DNA from: Thinopyrum elongatum
Taxonomy: Eukaryota > Streptophyta > Magnoliopsida > Poales > Poaceae
NCBI GenBank assembly: GCA_011799875.1
Contig: CM022302.1
Location: 519,307,229-519,371,228, forward strand
Length of the DNA: 64,000 nt
Direction of reading: 5' to 3'
The notes under the pieces were generated by a model that was not told where the DNA came from, did not search any database, and saw only the letters and a program-made list of their open reading frames with translations. Below, piece after piece: positions 43,355-54,508 of the stretch. Positions within the stretch are counted from its first letter, which is position 1, and the number at the start of each line of letters is the position of its first letter. The position numbers were made by a program, and so were the translations under genes.

Positions 43355-43890
43355 AATTAAGAAGAGGAAGAAGAAGAAAAAACAAAAGAGGAGAAGTCCT
43401 ATTCCTTCTTCTTCTCCTTTTTTTTTTCTTCTTCTTCCTCTTCTTATTTTTTTTCTCCTCTTCTTCCTCTCCTCTTCTTCTCTTCTTCTTCTCCTTCTTT
43501 CTCTTCTTATTTTTTTCTCCTCTTCTTCTCTTTTTTCTCCCCTTTTTCCTCTCCTTCTTTTTCTTCCCTTCTTCCTTCTTCCTCTTTTCCATACATATAA
43601 AAAGTTTAAAAAAATACATACATGCATACAAAAAATACATACATACATATAAAAAGAAAAAAATATATATATATATATAAAAGCATATATAAAAAAATCA
43701 ACGCGGTGGCGGGGCAGGGGCGCACTGCTCACAGCGGAGGCGTCGGGGCGGGCGTCGGGGCGGCGGCGTCGGGGGCAGGCGTCGTCGGCGGCGGGGCCGG
43801 CGGCGTCGGGGGCGGGCGGCGTCGGCGGCGGGGCAGGCGGCGTCGGGCGGGCGGCGTCGGCGGCGGGGCAGGGGCGGGCAGGAGAAGAAG
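43355..43890. repeat. Low-complexity block: polypyrimidine, AT and GCGTCGG repeats
   Basis: Three simple-sequence zones follow each other: a CTT/CTC-rich tract (about 43371-43590), an ATACAT/TATATA tract (43600-43690), and a GGCGGCGTCGGGGCGGG minisatellite (43702-43890). Long frames crossing them encode only Lys/Glu/Arg or Pro/Arg runs and are not believable proteins. Confidence 0.85.
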
Positions 43891-43920
43891 TGATTTTGGA
43901 GAAAATTTCTAAGTGTTTGC

Positions 43921-44195
43921 TTATATAGACGAAACATTGGTCCCGGTTCGTGGCACAAACCGGGACCAATACCCCCCTTTGGTCCCAGTTCGTGCAATCA
44001 ACCGGGATCAAATGTCTCTTTGCAGCAGCCCAAAGGGCGGGAAACAGACACCATTGGTCCCGGTTGGTGGCACGAACCGGGACCAAAGGGGGGGCATTGC
44101 TCCCGGTTTGTTCCACCAACCGGGACCAATGCCCCCCTTTCGTCCCGGTTGGTGCTACCAATCGGGACCAAAGGCCTTGCGCTGGCGCGGTGCGG
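43921..44195 (-). promoter_or_regulatory. Internal TATA plus subterminal-repeat module of CACTA-1
   Basis: Direct and inverted TTGGTCCCGGTT / AACCGGGACCAA motifs (43937-44170) lie immediately upstream, on the minus strand, of a TATA box (CTATATAA, 43921-43928). The arrangement TATATA-GRCRMAACATTGGTCCCGG is almost the same as at 49829-49990. It would be the promoter of the Ulp1-type gene downstream on the minus strand. Confidence 0.6.
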
Positions 44196-44218
44196 TGGGA
44201 TGTTTAGTCCCACCTCGC

Positions 44219-44288
44219 TAGTTGAGAGAGCTCGAGAGTGGTTTATAAGCGCTGCTGCGCCGACCCTCTCGAGCTCCTCTCAACTGCA
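44219..44288. repeat. Hairpin with 20-bp arms
   Basis: AGTTGAGAGAGCTCGAGAG pairs with CTCTCGAGCTCCTCTCAACT across a loop containing TTTATAAGCGCTGCTGCG. The loop also shows a TATAAA-like motif on the minus strand. Confidence 0.75.
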
Positions 44289-44299
44289 GGCTTTCGGGC

Positions 44300-44975
44300 C
44301 TTCTCTGCTACTCTTTGCCCGTAGGCCTGCTGGGCTTGAATCCTGGCCCATGGATGAGTTTCTAGTCGTATTCAGGTCGTGGTGGCCCAGTAGGTGGCAT
44401 TTTTTTAATTTTTTTTCTAGTTTTTTTGTTTTCTTTTTTGCTTTATTTATTTTATTTTGTTTCTACTTACAACAAAATACAAACTGTTTTTCAGTGATTC
44501 TTTTTGCTTTTAGGCAATAAAAATTGTAAACTTGCTGTTAGTGCCATTAGTTTTCCAATTTGAATAGTTTAAATTTGAATTCTTTAAAATTTGTGTGAAT
44601 CACTAGTTTGTGATTAACTTTACTATAAAAATAGATTTTGGAGTGATTCTTTTTCCTGCTATTTAATATTACTGTGTTTTATCATTATATTCAAAAACAG
44701 TTTTTGTTATTTTAGTTTCTAACAATTTTTTTTATGATAATTCTTTTTGCTATTAAAGTTTCTAACAAAAAAAGTTCTTTATGAAAATTCTTTTTGCTTT
44801 TAATATTTTGAACAGAAAATACTTTGATAATTTTAGTTGCATAAATTTTAGTTGATTCCTTTTGCTATTAGAGTTTCATTAAAGTTTTCTAGTTCATTCT
44901 TTTTTCTATTAGAGTTTCATTAAAGTTTTCTAGTTCATTCTTTTAGTTTATTATTTTTGCTATTAGAGTTTCATA
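44300..44975. other. AT-rich spacer with short direct repeats
   Basis: No gene is visible. Phrases such as TTCTTTTTGCTATTAGAGTTTC recur several times between about 44750 and 44970, giving a degenerate tandem pattern. Confidence 0.55.
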
Positions 44976-45522
44976 AAAGTTGAGAGGGTTACGGCAAAAA
45001 CTGGATGCACTTCGTGTACAAAATGGACAATCTCTTTCAAAGTATCAGGGTTTCGGACGAAAACTCATCTGTTACAAAGGGATTTCATTTTTTTGAACTT
45101 ATTTGAACTCCAGACTTTTTGTATGTTCAAAATGAACCATTCAAAACCACATCATCAATTTTCAACCCTTTCTAACTTCATCTGTTATTTTTATGCATTT
45201 ACTGATTTTTTTGAGCTAAATGACCCTGAAATTGAAAAGCACTTCACATGAACTCTGAAGAGGTTGAAAATTGGCATGATATCATCATTTCACCCATATA
45301 GCATGTGCTAAAAAGTTGAGAGGCTTACGGCAAAAACTGGATGCACTTCGTGTACAAAATGGACAATCTCTTTCGAAGTATCAGGGTTTCGGACAAAAAC
45401 TCATCTGTTACAAAGGGATTTCATTTTTTTGAACTTATTTGAACTCCAGACTTTTTGTGTGCTCAAAATGAACCATTTAAAGCCATATCATCAATTTTCA
45501 ACCCTTTCTGACTTCATCTGTC
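44976..45522. repeat. Direct repeat of ~210 bp next to TNP2
   Basis: The block starting AAAAGTTGAGAGGGTTACGG (44976-45192) is repeated at 45310-45522 with few differences, ending at ACTTCATCTGT in both. The second copy runs up to the stop codon of the TNP2 gene. Confidence 0.88.
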
Positions 45523-45523
45523 T

Positions 45524-48500
45524 TCACTTTTTCTTCGCTTGTGTCCTTTGCTTATTGCGCCGTAACCATGGATATTCTTCATCGCTTAACAGGGTGCTTG
45601 GGTCAGCCTTGACTTTGAAGGGAGGAATTTCATGAAACTTTTCATAATCTTCAGACATGTTTGTCTTACCCTCCACTCCCACGATGTCTCTTTTCCCTGA
45701 AAGAACTATGTGGCCCTTTGGCTCATCATATGATGTATTCGCTTCCTTATCTTTTCTTTTTCTCGGTTTGGTAGACATGTCCTTCACATAAAAAACCTGC
45801 GCCACATCATTGGCTAGGACGAATGGTTCGTCTGTGTAACCAAGATTGTTCAGATCCACTGTTGTCATTCCGTAATGTGGCTCTACCTGTACCCCACCTC
45901 CTGACAGATTGACCCATTTGCACTTAAACAAAGGGACCTTAAAATCATGTCCGTAGTCAAGTTCCCATATGTCCACTATGTAACCATAATATGTGTCCTT
46001 TCCCCTCTTGGTTGCTGCATCAAAGCGGACACCGCTGTTTTGGTTGGTGCTCTTTTGATCTTGGGCAATCGTGTAAAATGTATTCCCATTTATCTCGTAT
46101 CCTTTGTATGTCAATACAGTCGAAGACGGTCCCCTGGACAACGAGTACATCTCATCAGAAATAGTGTTGTCACCTCTGAGACGTGTTTCCAACCAACTGC
46201 CAAAAGTCCTGATGTGTTCACATGTAATCCAGTCGTCACACTGCTCTGGGTGTTTGGAGCGCAGAATGTTCTTGTGTTCATCGACATACGGGGTCACCAA
46301 GGTAGAGTTCTGTAGAACTGTGTAGTGTGCTTGAGACCAAGAATGCCCGTCCCTGCATATTATTGAGTCCCCTCCTAGCGTGCCTTTTCCAGTCAGTCTT
46401 CCCTCATACCGCGATTGAGGGAGACCAATCTTCTTAAGGTCAGGAATGAAGTCAACACAAAACCCAATGACATCCTCTATTTGATGGCCCATGGAGATGC
46501 TTCCTTCTGGCCTAGCGCGGTTACGGACATATTTCTTTAGGACTCCCATGAACCTCTCAAAGGGGAACATATTGTGTAGAAATACGGGGCCCAGAACGAC
46601 AATCTCGTCGACTAGATGAACTAGGACGTGCGTCATGATATTGAAGAAGGATGGTGGGAACACCAGCTCGAAACTGACAAGACATTGCGCCACATCACTC
46701 CTTAGCCTTGGTATGATTTCTGGATCGATCACCTTCTGAGAGATTGCATTGAGGAATGCACATAGCTTCACAATGGCAAATCGAACGTTTTCCGGTAGAA
46801 GCCCCCTCAATGCAACCGGAAGCAGTTGCGTCATAATCACGTGGCAGTCATGAGACTTTAGGTTCTGGAACTTTTTCTCTGCCATATTTATTATTCCCTT
46901 TATATTCGACGAGAAGCCAGACGGGACCTTCATGCTGAGCAGGCATTCAAAGAAGATTTCCTTCTCTTCTTTGGTAAGAGCATAGCTGGCAGGACCTTCA
47001 TACTGCTTTGGAGGCATGCCGTCTTTTTCGTGCCAACGTTGCAGGTCCTCCCGTGCCTCCGGTGTATCTTTTGTCTTTCCATACATGCCCAAGAAGCCTA
47101 GCAGGTCCACGCAAAGGTTCTTTGTCACGTGCATCACGTCGATTGAAGAGCGAACCTCTAGGTCTTTCCAGTAGGGTAGGCCCCAAAATATAGATTTCTT
47201 CCTCCACATGGAAGCGCGTCCCTCAGCGCCATTCGGAACAGATAGTCCGCCGGGACCCATTCCAAAGATTACGTGTAAATCATTGACCATAGCAAGTACG
47301 TGATCACCGGTACGCATGGCGGGCTTCTTCCGGTGATCTGCCTCGCCTTTGAAATGCTTGCCTTTCTTTCGACATTGATGGTTGGTCGGAAGAAATCGAC
47401 GATGCCCCAGGTACACATTCTTCCTGCATTTGTCCAGGTATATACTTTTGGTGTCAGCTAAACAGTGCGTGCATGCGTGGTATCCCTTGTTTGTCTGTCC
47501 TGAAAGGTTACTGAGAGCAGGCCAATCATTGATGGTTACAAACAGCAACGCATGCAGGTCAAATTCCTCCTGTCTGTGCTCATCCCACACACGTACACCG
47601 TTTCCATTCCACAGCTGTAAAAGTTCTTCAACTAATGGCCTTAGGTACACATCAATGTCGTTGCCGGGTTGCTTAGGGCCTTGGATGAGTACTGGCATCA
47701 TAATGAACTTCCGCTTCATGCACAGCCAAGGAGGAAGGTTATAGATACATAGAGTCACGGGCCAGGTGCTGTGATTGCTGCTCTGCTCCCCGAAAGGATT
47801 AATGCCATCCGCGCTTAAACCAAACCATACGTTCCTTGGGTCACCTGCAAACTCAGCCCGGTACTTTCTCTCGATTTTTCTCCACTACGACCCATCAGCG
47901 GGTGCTCTCAACTTCCCGTCTTTCTTACGGTCCTCTCTGTGCCATCGCATCAACTTGGCATGCTCTTTGTTTCTGAACAGACGTTTCAACCGTGGTATTA
48001 TAGGAGCATACCACATCACCTTGGCAGGAACCCTCTTCCTGGGGGCTCGCCGTCAACATCACCAGGGTCATCTCGTCTGATCTTATACCGCAATGCACCG
48101 CATACCGGGATGCGTTCAAATCCTCGTACGCACCGCGGTACAGGATACAGTCATTAGGGCATGCATGTATCTTCTGCACCTCCAATCCTAGAGGGCATAC
48201 GACCTTCTTTGCTGCGTACGTACTGTCGGGCAATTCGTTATCCTTTGGAAGCTTCTTCTTCAATATTTTCAGTAGCTTCTCAAATCCTTTGTCAGGCACA
48301 TCATTCTCTGCCTTCCACTGCAGCAATTCCAGTACGGTACCGAGCTTTGTGTTGCCATCTTCGCAATTGGGGTGCAACCCTTTTTGGTGATCCTCTAACA
48401 TGCGATCGAACTTCAGCTTCTCCTTTTCACTTTCGCACTGTCTCCTTACATCAACAATGACCCGGCGGAGATCATCATCGGGCACATCGTCTGGTTCCTC

Positions 48501-48824
48501 TTGATCTTCAGCTTCCCCCGTTGCAGCATCACCGTATTCAGGGGGCACATAGTTGTCATCGTCCTCTTCTTCTTCGCTGTCTTCCATCATAACCCCTATT
48601 TCTCCGTGCCTGGTCCAAACATTGTAGTGTGGCATGAAACCCTTATAAAGCAGGTGGGTGTGAAGGATTTTCCGGTCAGAGTAAGACTTCGTATTCTCAC
48701 ATATAGGGCATGGACAACACATAAAACCATTCTGCTTGTTTGCCTCAGCCACTTCGAGAAAATTATGCACGCCCTTAATGTACTCGGAGGTGCTTCTGTC
48801 ACCGTACATCCATTGCCGGTTCAT
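45524..48824 (-). pseudogene. CACTA-1 transposase TNP2-like (Transposase_21), decayed
   Basis: Start at 48824 (MNRQWMYGDRST), stop at 45524-45526. The N-terminus is the transposase-associated domain with CCPCPICEN zinc-like motif; then an acidic stretch; then the Transposase_21 core (LHALLFVTINDWPALSN, CTHCLADT, SSIDVMHVTKNLCVDLLG), the HDCHVIMTQLLPVALRG region, and a C-terminal domain with RGKDTYYGYIVDIWELDY. This is the catalytic transposase of En/Spm-type elements, which cuts and joins CACTA ends. Three lesions: single-base deletions near 48110 and 48043, and an in-frame TAG at 47885-47887 (between ADGS and WRKIERKY). Downstream the frame is open for more than 740 codons, so decay is mild. 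Confidence 0.9.
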
Positions 48825-48999
48825 CTGCGTGCATTATATATATTTAAGTGTGTCAAAAACCATTACAAAACATCATGAATAGATAAGTGACCAAATTAAT
48901 AGAAGTTCATCATCACATTAAAACCAAAGTACATACATAGTTCTCATTGAACAACATATAGCTCTCCAGAGCATCTAATTAAACAATACATTATTGAAA

Positions 49000-49445
49000 C
49001 TATGTAAAACATTTCAATGCAACAACAAATGCGATCATAATCGCAACCAAGGTAACAATTGATCCAACGGCATAATGATACCAAGGCTCGGTATGAATGG
49101 CATATTTTCTATACTTTCTAATCTTGAAGCGCATTGCATCCATCTTGATCTTGTGATCATCGACGACATCCGCAACATGCAACTCCAATATCATCTTCTC
49201 CTCCTCAATTTTTTTCAATTTTTCCTTCAAGTAATTGTTTTCTTCTTCAACTAAATTTAACCTCTCGACAATAGGGTCGGTTGGAATTTCCGGTTCACAT
49301 ACCTCCTAGATAAAAAAATCTATGTCACGTTGGTCGGCATAATTGTCATAAACAATAAATGAACCAAATAGTTATAAAATATAATATATACCACATCCGA
49401 ATCATAGACAGGACGAGGGCCGACGGGGGCGGATACCAAAACCAT
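49000..49445 (-). CDS. Small coiled-coil protein with C-terminal membrane span, CACTA-encoded
   Basis: Two minus-strand exons fit: 49392-49445 (ATG at 49445, 18 codons, MVLVSAPVGPRPVYDSDV, donor GTATAT) and 49000-49305 (acceptor TATCTAG, 101 codons plus stop), giving 119 aa. After CEPEIPTDPIVERL comes a strong Glu/Lys/Leu coiled coil (NNYLKEKLKKIEEEKMILEL), a basic segment (KIRKYRKYAIHTEPWYHY) and a single hydrophobic helix (VGSIVTLVAIMIAFVVALKCF) ending five residues from the stop, so it resembles a tail-anchored protein. It lies between TNP2 and the CACTA-1 promoter module, on the same strand. I remember near-identical uncharacterised proteins in wheat, but no function is known to me. No lesion is visible. 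Confidence 0.68.
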
Positions 49446-49828
49446 CGCACTATATAATAACAAACAATAATAAAAGTAAGAAAATTGTACAAGTATCTAT
49501 CTAAATCATACAAGTAAGAATTTTTTTCTTTTAGAAAGAAGATAAGAACAAGAGGCTCACCACGGTGGTGCCGGCGACGAGATCGGCGCGGGCGATCGAC
49601 GGCGGTGAAGACGGGGACAAGACGTGACGGACCGCTAAACCTAGACAAATCTTGAGGAAAATGGAGCTTGGAGGTCGAGTTTGGAGAGGAGAAAGCTTAA
49701 GTAGTGTGGCTCGGGCATTTCATCGAACACCTCATGTGCATAGGAGGTGAGCTAGAGCACCACAAAGCCCTCCCCTCGCCGGCCAGAAAAAAACAGAGCA
49801 GTGGAGTGCTCTACTCGCGGGCGAGGGG

Positions 49829-49990
49829 TATATATAGGCACAACATTGGTCCCGGTTCGTGGTGTGGGCCAGGAGCGAGGCCCATTGGTCCCGGTTCGTG
49901 TTTGGAAGCGGGACCAAAGGGTCCAGACGAACCGGGACCAATGCCCCACGAGGCCCGGCCGGCCCCCTAGGCGCACGAACCGGGACGTAT
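49829..49990 (-). promoter_or_regulatory. CACTA-1 right-side promoter and subterminal repeats
   Basis: A minus-strand TATA box (TATATATAC, 49829-49837) lies just downstream of an array of TTGGTCCCGGTTCGT / ACGAACCGGGACCAA motifs (49847-49985). It precedes the small membrane protein gene and TNP2. The solo LTR at 49992 cuts the array. Confidence 0.6.
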
Positions 49991-49991
49991 G

Positions 49992-52900
49992 TGTAACATC
50001 CCCAGGTTACCCCACTCTGGTTAAGCTACTTAACCTGCCATGTCATCATGATCACTCTAATAAAATTTCATTAGAAAATATTTCAACTTCAAATTCAAAT
50101 TACAAATGGGAGTCAAATAATTACTTCTTCAAATACTCAAAAAAAATTGTTCATAATGTTGTAAATAATACCAAGGCAATTATAAAATTGGAGCCAACCT
50201 TACCCAAAATTCCCAAAATGCCCCTGGAATTTATTTTTGAGGTCCAGCAGCTTTCAACTTGCCTTATTTATTTTCTAAAGATACCTAGCCACTTCCAATC
50301 ATCTTGAAACTTTTTGTGGCAGTGTCTAATATCACCAGGGAAATATAGGGACCTTTCCCATATTTTTCCTAAGTGATTAGGATGTCTAAATAAGTCCTTC
50401 TCTTTCTCTCTCTGTGTTAATAAAAAGGAAAAAACAGGAAGAAAAGTAGGGAACAGAGCAACTTACCTGGCCCTGGGCCGAATCCACAGTGCTGCAGCCG
50501 AGCCCATCTGGCCAGCCCAGCCGGCCTCTCTCTCTCTCTCCCCCTTCTTCTCCCTCCTCCCCGTGTCGATGCCACCGTGGACGAACGCTCCCGCTCCGGT
50601 CGACGATCGACAGCGCGACGCCACGGCTCTCCGCGAGGGGATAAGGAGGAGCCCGAGCAGCCCCCCTGGACCTCCTCTGTCATTCTCCTCCTTCTCTCAT
50701 CGCTCGCTCCTTCCTTCTCCCCCTCGTTTCCTTCGTCACCGAACGCCGTCACCGTCGCAACTCCGTCGTCCCCGCGGCCACCGTATCGAGGTGCTCCGCC
50801 GTCGTCTTCCTCAACCTCTGGTGCCTCTGGATGGCGCCGGGGAGCTCCACGACGAGCAGATCGGGCTGCCCTCTTTGCTGCTGCCGCCGTCGATCCTCCT
50901 CGTCTCCGACGACGCCTCTGCGCTACTAAACCCCCAAGGGCCACCGTGAGCCGCACTGTAAGCCGCCGCGTCGAGCCCCTCTCTTTCTCCCCTTCTCCGC
51001 ACTTGTAGCCGTCGATTTTCTTCATAGCTGAACCGCCGCCGCTCGAGCTCGTCGCCGGCGAGCTCCCGGTGACCATCTGGTCATACGGCCGTGCCCATTG
51101 AGCTCGCCCGCGCGCATACATGCTCTCTGGCCTATCCATTTGACTCGAACGTGCCCGCATCTCCATTTGCCATCACGCCCGAGCGCCGTCGTCCGCCTTT
51201 GTGGCCGCCGCCGTCACTCCGGTGCGTCTCCGGCGACATCACCACCCCCACTCGACGTGGTGCACTTGACTCGTTCGAACGCAAGTAGCGGCGCTCGATT
51301 CCGTGCCCCGTAGCCATTTTCCGAAGGTCTCCGGCGAGCGCGCCGCCGCAGAGAGCTCGTCAGAGCGATCCTGGCGGCCCCGCCAGCGTGGCAAGGCGTG
51401 GGGCTCGCAAACGGTCGCTACCAGTGGGCCCCTGGCCTTCGGTTGACTTCGTTGACCGGGGTCAACGCCATCACTATTCACCTCTCTCTCTGACGTGTGG
51501 GCCCTCTGCTAATTAGTTTAAATAAAACATTTTTAATAACTAAAATTAATTAGATAAACTTAATTACCCACTGACAGGTCGGGCCCACACCCCTAATTAG
51601 TTAGATAGATTAGTTTAACACTGTTAAGCCAACAGGGGCTGACACGTGGGTCCCACTGGACCCACATGTCATGTTTGACTGGTCAGCCGACTGTTGACTT
51701 GCTGATGTCAGCATTACATCATGCTGACGTCATAATCCAATTCTGTTAATAAAAATAATTCCAGAAAATCATTTAAACTTCGAAAATTAATAACTTTTAA
51801 ACCGTAGCTCAGATCGAAAAAGTTAAAACATGAAAGTTGCTCAGAACAACGAGACGAGTTTGATCATGCCGTCTGTTTCCTTGTCGGAACCTCCTACGTA
51901 GAAGAACTCGTAACTCCGAGCTCGATTCTGGTAGATGAATAGTGCACACACACACCGGTTAATAAATCCCAGATTAATTCTAAAAATAACTAAAATGACT
52001 TAGAGGCATATTTAGGCAACCCTGCACTGCATCGTAGCATCGCACGCACTGTGTTGCATCTGTTTGCATTATATTTACTTGTTTCTTCCCCCTCTTTTCT
52101 TTCGGTAGACCCCGACGTTGTCGTAGCTCCTGAGGCAGACGCCACTCCGGAGTACGACTACATCCCCGACGATCAGGCCCTTGCCGTTGAGCAGACAGGC
52201 AAGCACCCCCATTTTGAGCATTCCGATATCGCCCACTCTCTTCTCTCTTATGCTTGCATTAGAAGTTACTGCTGCTATTGTTGTCCTATATCTGCTGCAT
52301 AGCCTACTTTATTGTAGCCTACTTTTGATACCTGCCTGTTCTCCTAAACTGTTTAGTATAGGATGGGTAGAGCCTTATCAGAGACCCACTTGTCCCGACT
52401 GCCCCGCTGGACTCTCAGAAGACCCGAGCAACGGGATCGAAGATCAGACCCGGGCACCGCACGTCACTTCCCCCTATGTTGCTCGACTCTACTGGGTTAC
52501 TATTGAGTGCCGAGGGTGATACCTCGTCAGCACTTCTGATGATAACCTTGTAGGTTAGTTATTCGGTCGTGGTAAGCGAGGGTGATTCCTCCTACACCAC
52601 CCCCGATAACGACGTCGTCGTGCAACTTCTCAAGTGTGGACCTCGAGGGTGATTCCTCATTCGTTCACCTTGACGATAGCATCGAGCGGGAATTCCATCG
52701 AGGGTGATTCCTCAGGGTTCCCCCTTGGTGTCAGACACACGGAGACTTGGTTATTATGACTGAACACTTAACCATGATAACATGATAATAAAGATGGGTC
52801 GGCCCTGAGGGGTACCCGCGCGAGCATGGATGCGAAGTGATGTGGAGTCGGGTTGACCTGAGAGGTGCCCGCGAGATAACTACGAGGCGTGGCCGGGCAT

Positions 52901-54208
52901 TCTTAGCCCTTGCCGCAAGTCGTCGAGACGGGGCGACGGGGTCACATCGATCGTGAGTCTCTGCTCGTTCCCGCGCGCTCCTAAACCACTAAACGGTTTG
53001 GATATTTGATCCGAGGGGCCTTTGGCCTGATAGCACTAACCATCACGTGGGCATAGTATGGGCGTTCTGCGTCGTATACTTCAGCCGGAGCTTAATAGAC
53101 GTCAGCGACTAAGCGGCGCGCGCCGAATTGCACTGGTTACGCAACTGCGCTTGTATTAAGGGGTTGCTAGGTCTGCTTTCGGCCGCGTTCGCAACGTGCA
53201 GGAGTTCCCGGGGCGAAGGCCCAAGACCCCTGGGCGCATAGGTTTAGTCCGGCGTGCTGACCTCTATGTTAAGTATTCGGTCGGGTTGCGGCGTATCGTT
53301 TGGCCGAGGGCGGGCATGACCCAGTAAAGTGTGTCCGGTCAGAGTTAAGCGAGCGTGGTGGGTAACTTGGTGCACCCCTGCAGGGAAGAAACTTCTATCG
53401 ATAGCCTGTCCTACGATAACGGACACTCGGAGTTGTATCCCGATCGGTACAACTAGAACATGAGATGAGAACTGGATAGTACGGCTCTGGGATTGCTTTC
53501 TCGCAGGGAGTCGAGGAAGAATCCCCGGCCGAGGTTGATGACATTACTGCTATAATTTACATTATGTTATTCTGCTCTCTTCTAATGCTGCGAGACCGTT
53601 GAAGATACTGAAGATGCTAGTCTTCGATAGGACTAGGCTTTCCCCCTCTATTCTGGCATTTCTGCAGCCCAGTCCACATATACAGCCCTCCTTTGAAAAT
53701 GATGCATATGTAGTGTAGATCCTTGCTTGCTGAGTACTTCGGATGAGTACTCACGTTTGCTTTATTTTCCTTTTTCCCCCTTTATCCCTTTGTCGCATCC
53801 AGACGACGGAGCCCCGGAGCCAGTTGTCCCCGTCGACGACCACTACTACTACCAGCTCGGAGAGTACTACTACTACGAGGAGCCGACCGACGATCAGGAG
53901 TAGGATTCAGAGGGTCCAGGGCAGGAGGCCTACGCCTTTCGATCGTAGTATTTTATTTTGCCCCGCCTCTGTGAAGGCTTATCTCTCTCTCTGTAATATA
54001 TCTGTACTCAGATATCTGATACTTCCGCTGACACTTGTATGCCATCGAGCTATGTATTCGAGCCCTCGAGGCCCTGGCTTGTAATATAAAGCTTGTATGA
54101 ATTTATTTATGTTTAGAGTTGTGTTGTGATATCTTCAAGTGAGTTCTTAGGCTTGATCGTGTGCATTTGCGTGTATGGTGAGTGCACAATTAAGCCGGGG
54201 TCGTCACA
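49992..54208 (-). mobile_element. Solo LTR, 4.2 kb, LARD/Sukkula-like (copy 3)
   Basis: In minus orientation the segment starts TGTGACGACCCCGG and ends GATGTTACA (4217 bp), flanked by GTATG on both sides (49987-49991 and 54209-54213). It is inserted in the right subterminal region of CACTA-1. It shares the ATCACCCTCG repeats and TGACGTCA site with copies 1 and 2. No gene inside is supported; frames on either strand do not correspond between the three copies. Confidence 0.92.
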
Positions 54209-54213
54209 GTATG

Positions 54214-54276
54214 CCCTCATGGGTCCCGGTTCGTGACTGAACCGGGACTAATGGGCTGGACAGGCCTGAACCAAAC
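54214..54276. repeat. Truncated right subterminal end of CACTA-1
   Basis: GGGTCCCGGTTCGTGACTGA and ACCGGGACTAATGGGC continue the subterminal array, but the sequence then passes directly into the flanking duplicated unit (AACAGGAAATATATGAGCC). The expected terminal ...CTACTAGTG is absent. Confidence 0.75.
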
Positions 54277-54508
54277 AGGAAATATATGAGCCCAACATTA
54301 CATAAACTGGCAAATTATATGAGCCCAACATTATATAAACCGGCAGCAAGCATAAGACACCACACAAAATGTCATTAGCGAGGACCATTTGCTAAAATAA
54401 GTAGAATGGCAAAGGATACTACCATCAAACCAGTACCTGCATCATATCACAATGTCTTACCATACGGCATGCAAAATACAAGGAAAGTCTGGGAACAAGC
54501 TTACCACT
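54277..54508. repeat. Local duplication, unit 2 (right part) and flank
   Basis: Homology to 31530-31635 and 32270-32350 continues the unit interrupted by CACTA-1. No gene is present up to the F-box-associated relic. Confidence 0.7.

Larger units (their letters stand above)
33668..54276 (-). mobile_element. CACTA transposon (CACTA-1), right end deleted
   Basis: The left end starts CACTAGTAGAAAAAGACC, followed by subterminal repeats of TTTGTCCCGGTTC type. Inside are three minus-strand genes: a Ptta/En-Spm plus Ulp1 protease gene (34230-42232), TNP2 transposase (45524-48824) and a small membrane protein gene (49000-49445). Subterminal repeats reappear at 43930-44190, 49846-49990 and 54214-54260. 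Two solo LTRs (36431-40615 and 49992-54208) are later inserts. The right terminal inverted repeat is missing: subterminal sequence runs straight into unit 2 of the flanking duplication at about 54277. The layout suits a formerly autonomous Triticeae CACTA element; an alternative is two adjoining elements, because subterminal-like repeats occur in the middle. Confidence 0.88.

Noticed and set aside
43197..44161. Lys/Glu/Arg-rich minus-strand frames of up to 288 codons
   Set aside because: They translate polypyrimidine and GC minisatellite tracts and have no plausible protein architecture.
52051..52519. Plus-strand frames in solo LTR copy 3, and 38081-38692 in copy 2
   Set aside because: Frames are not conserved between the three LTR copies, and these are non-coding LTR sequences.
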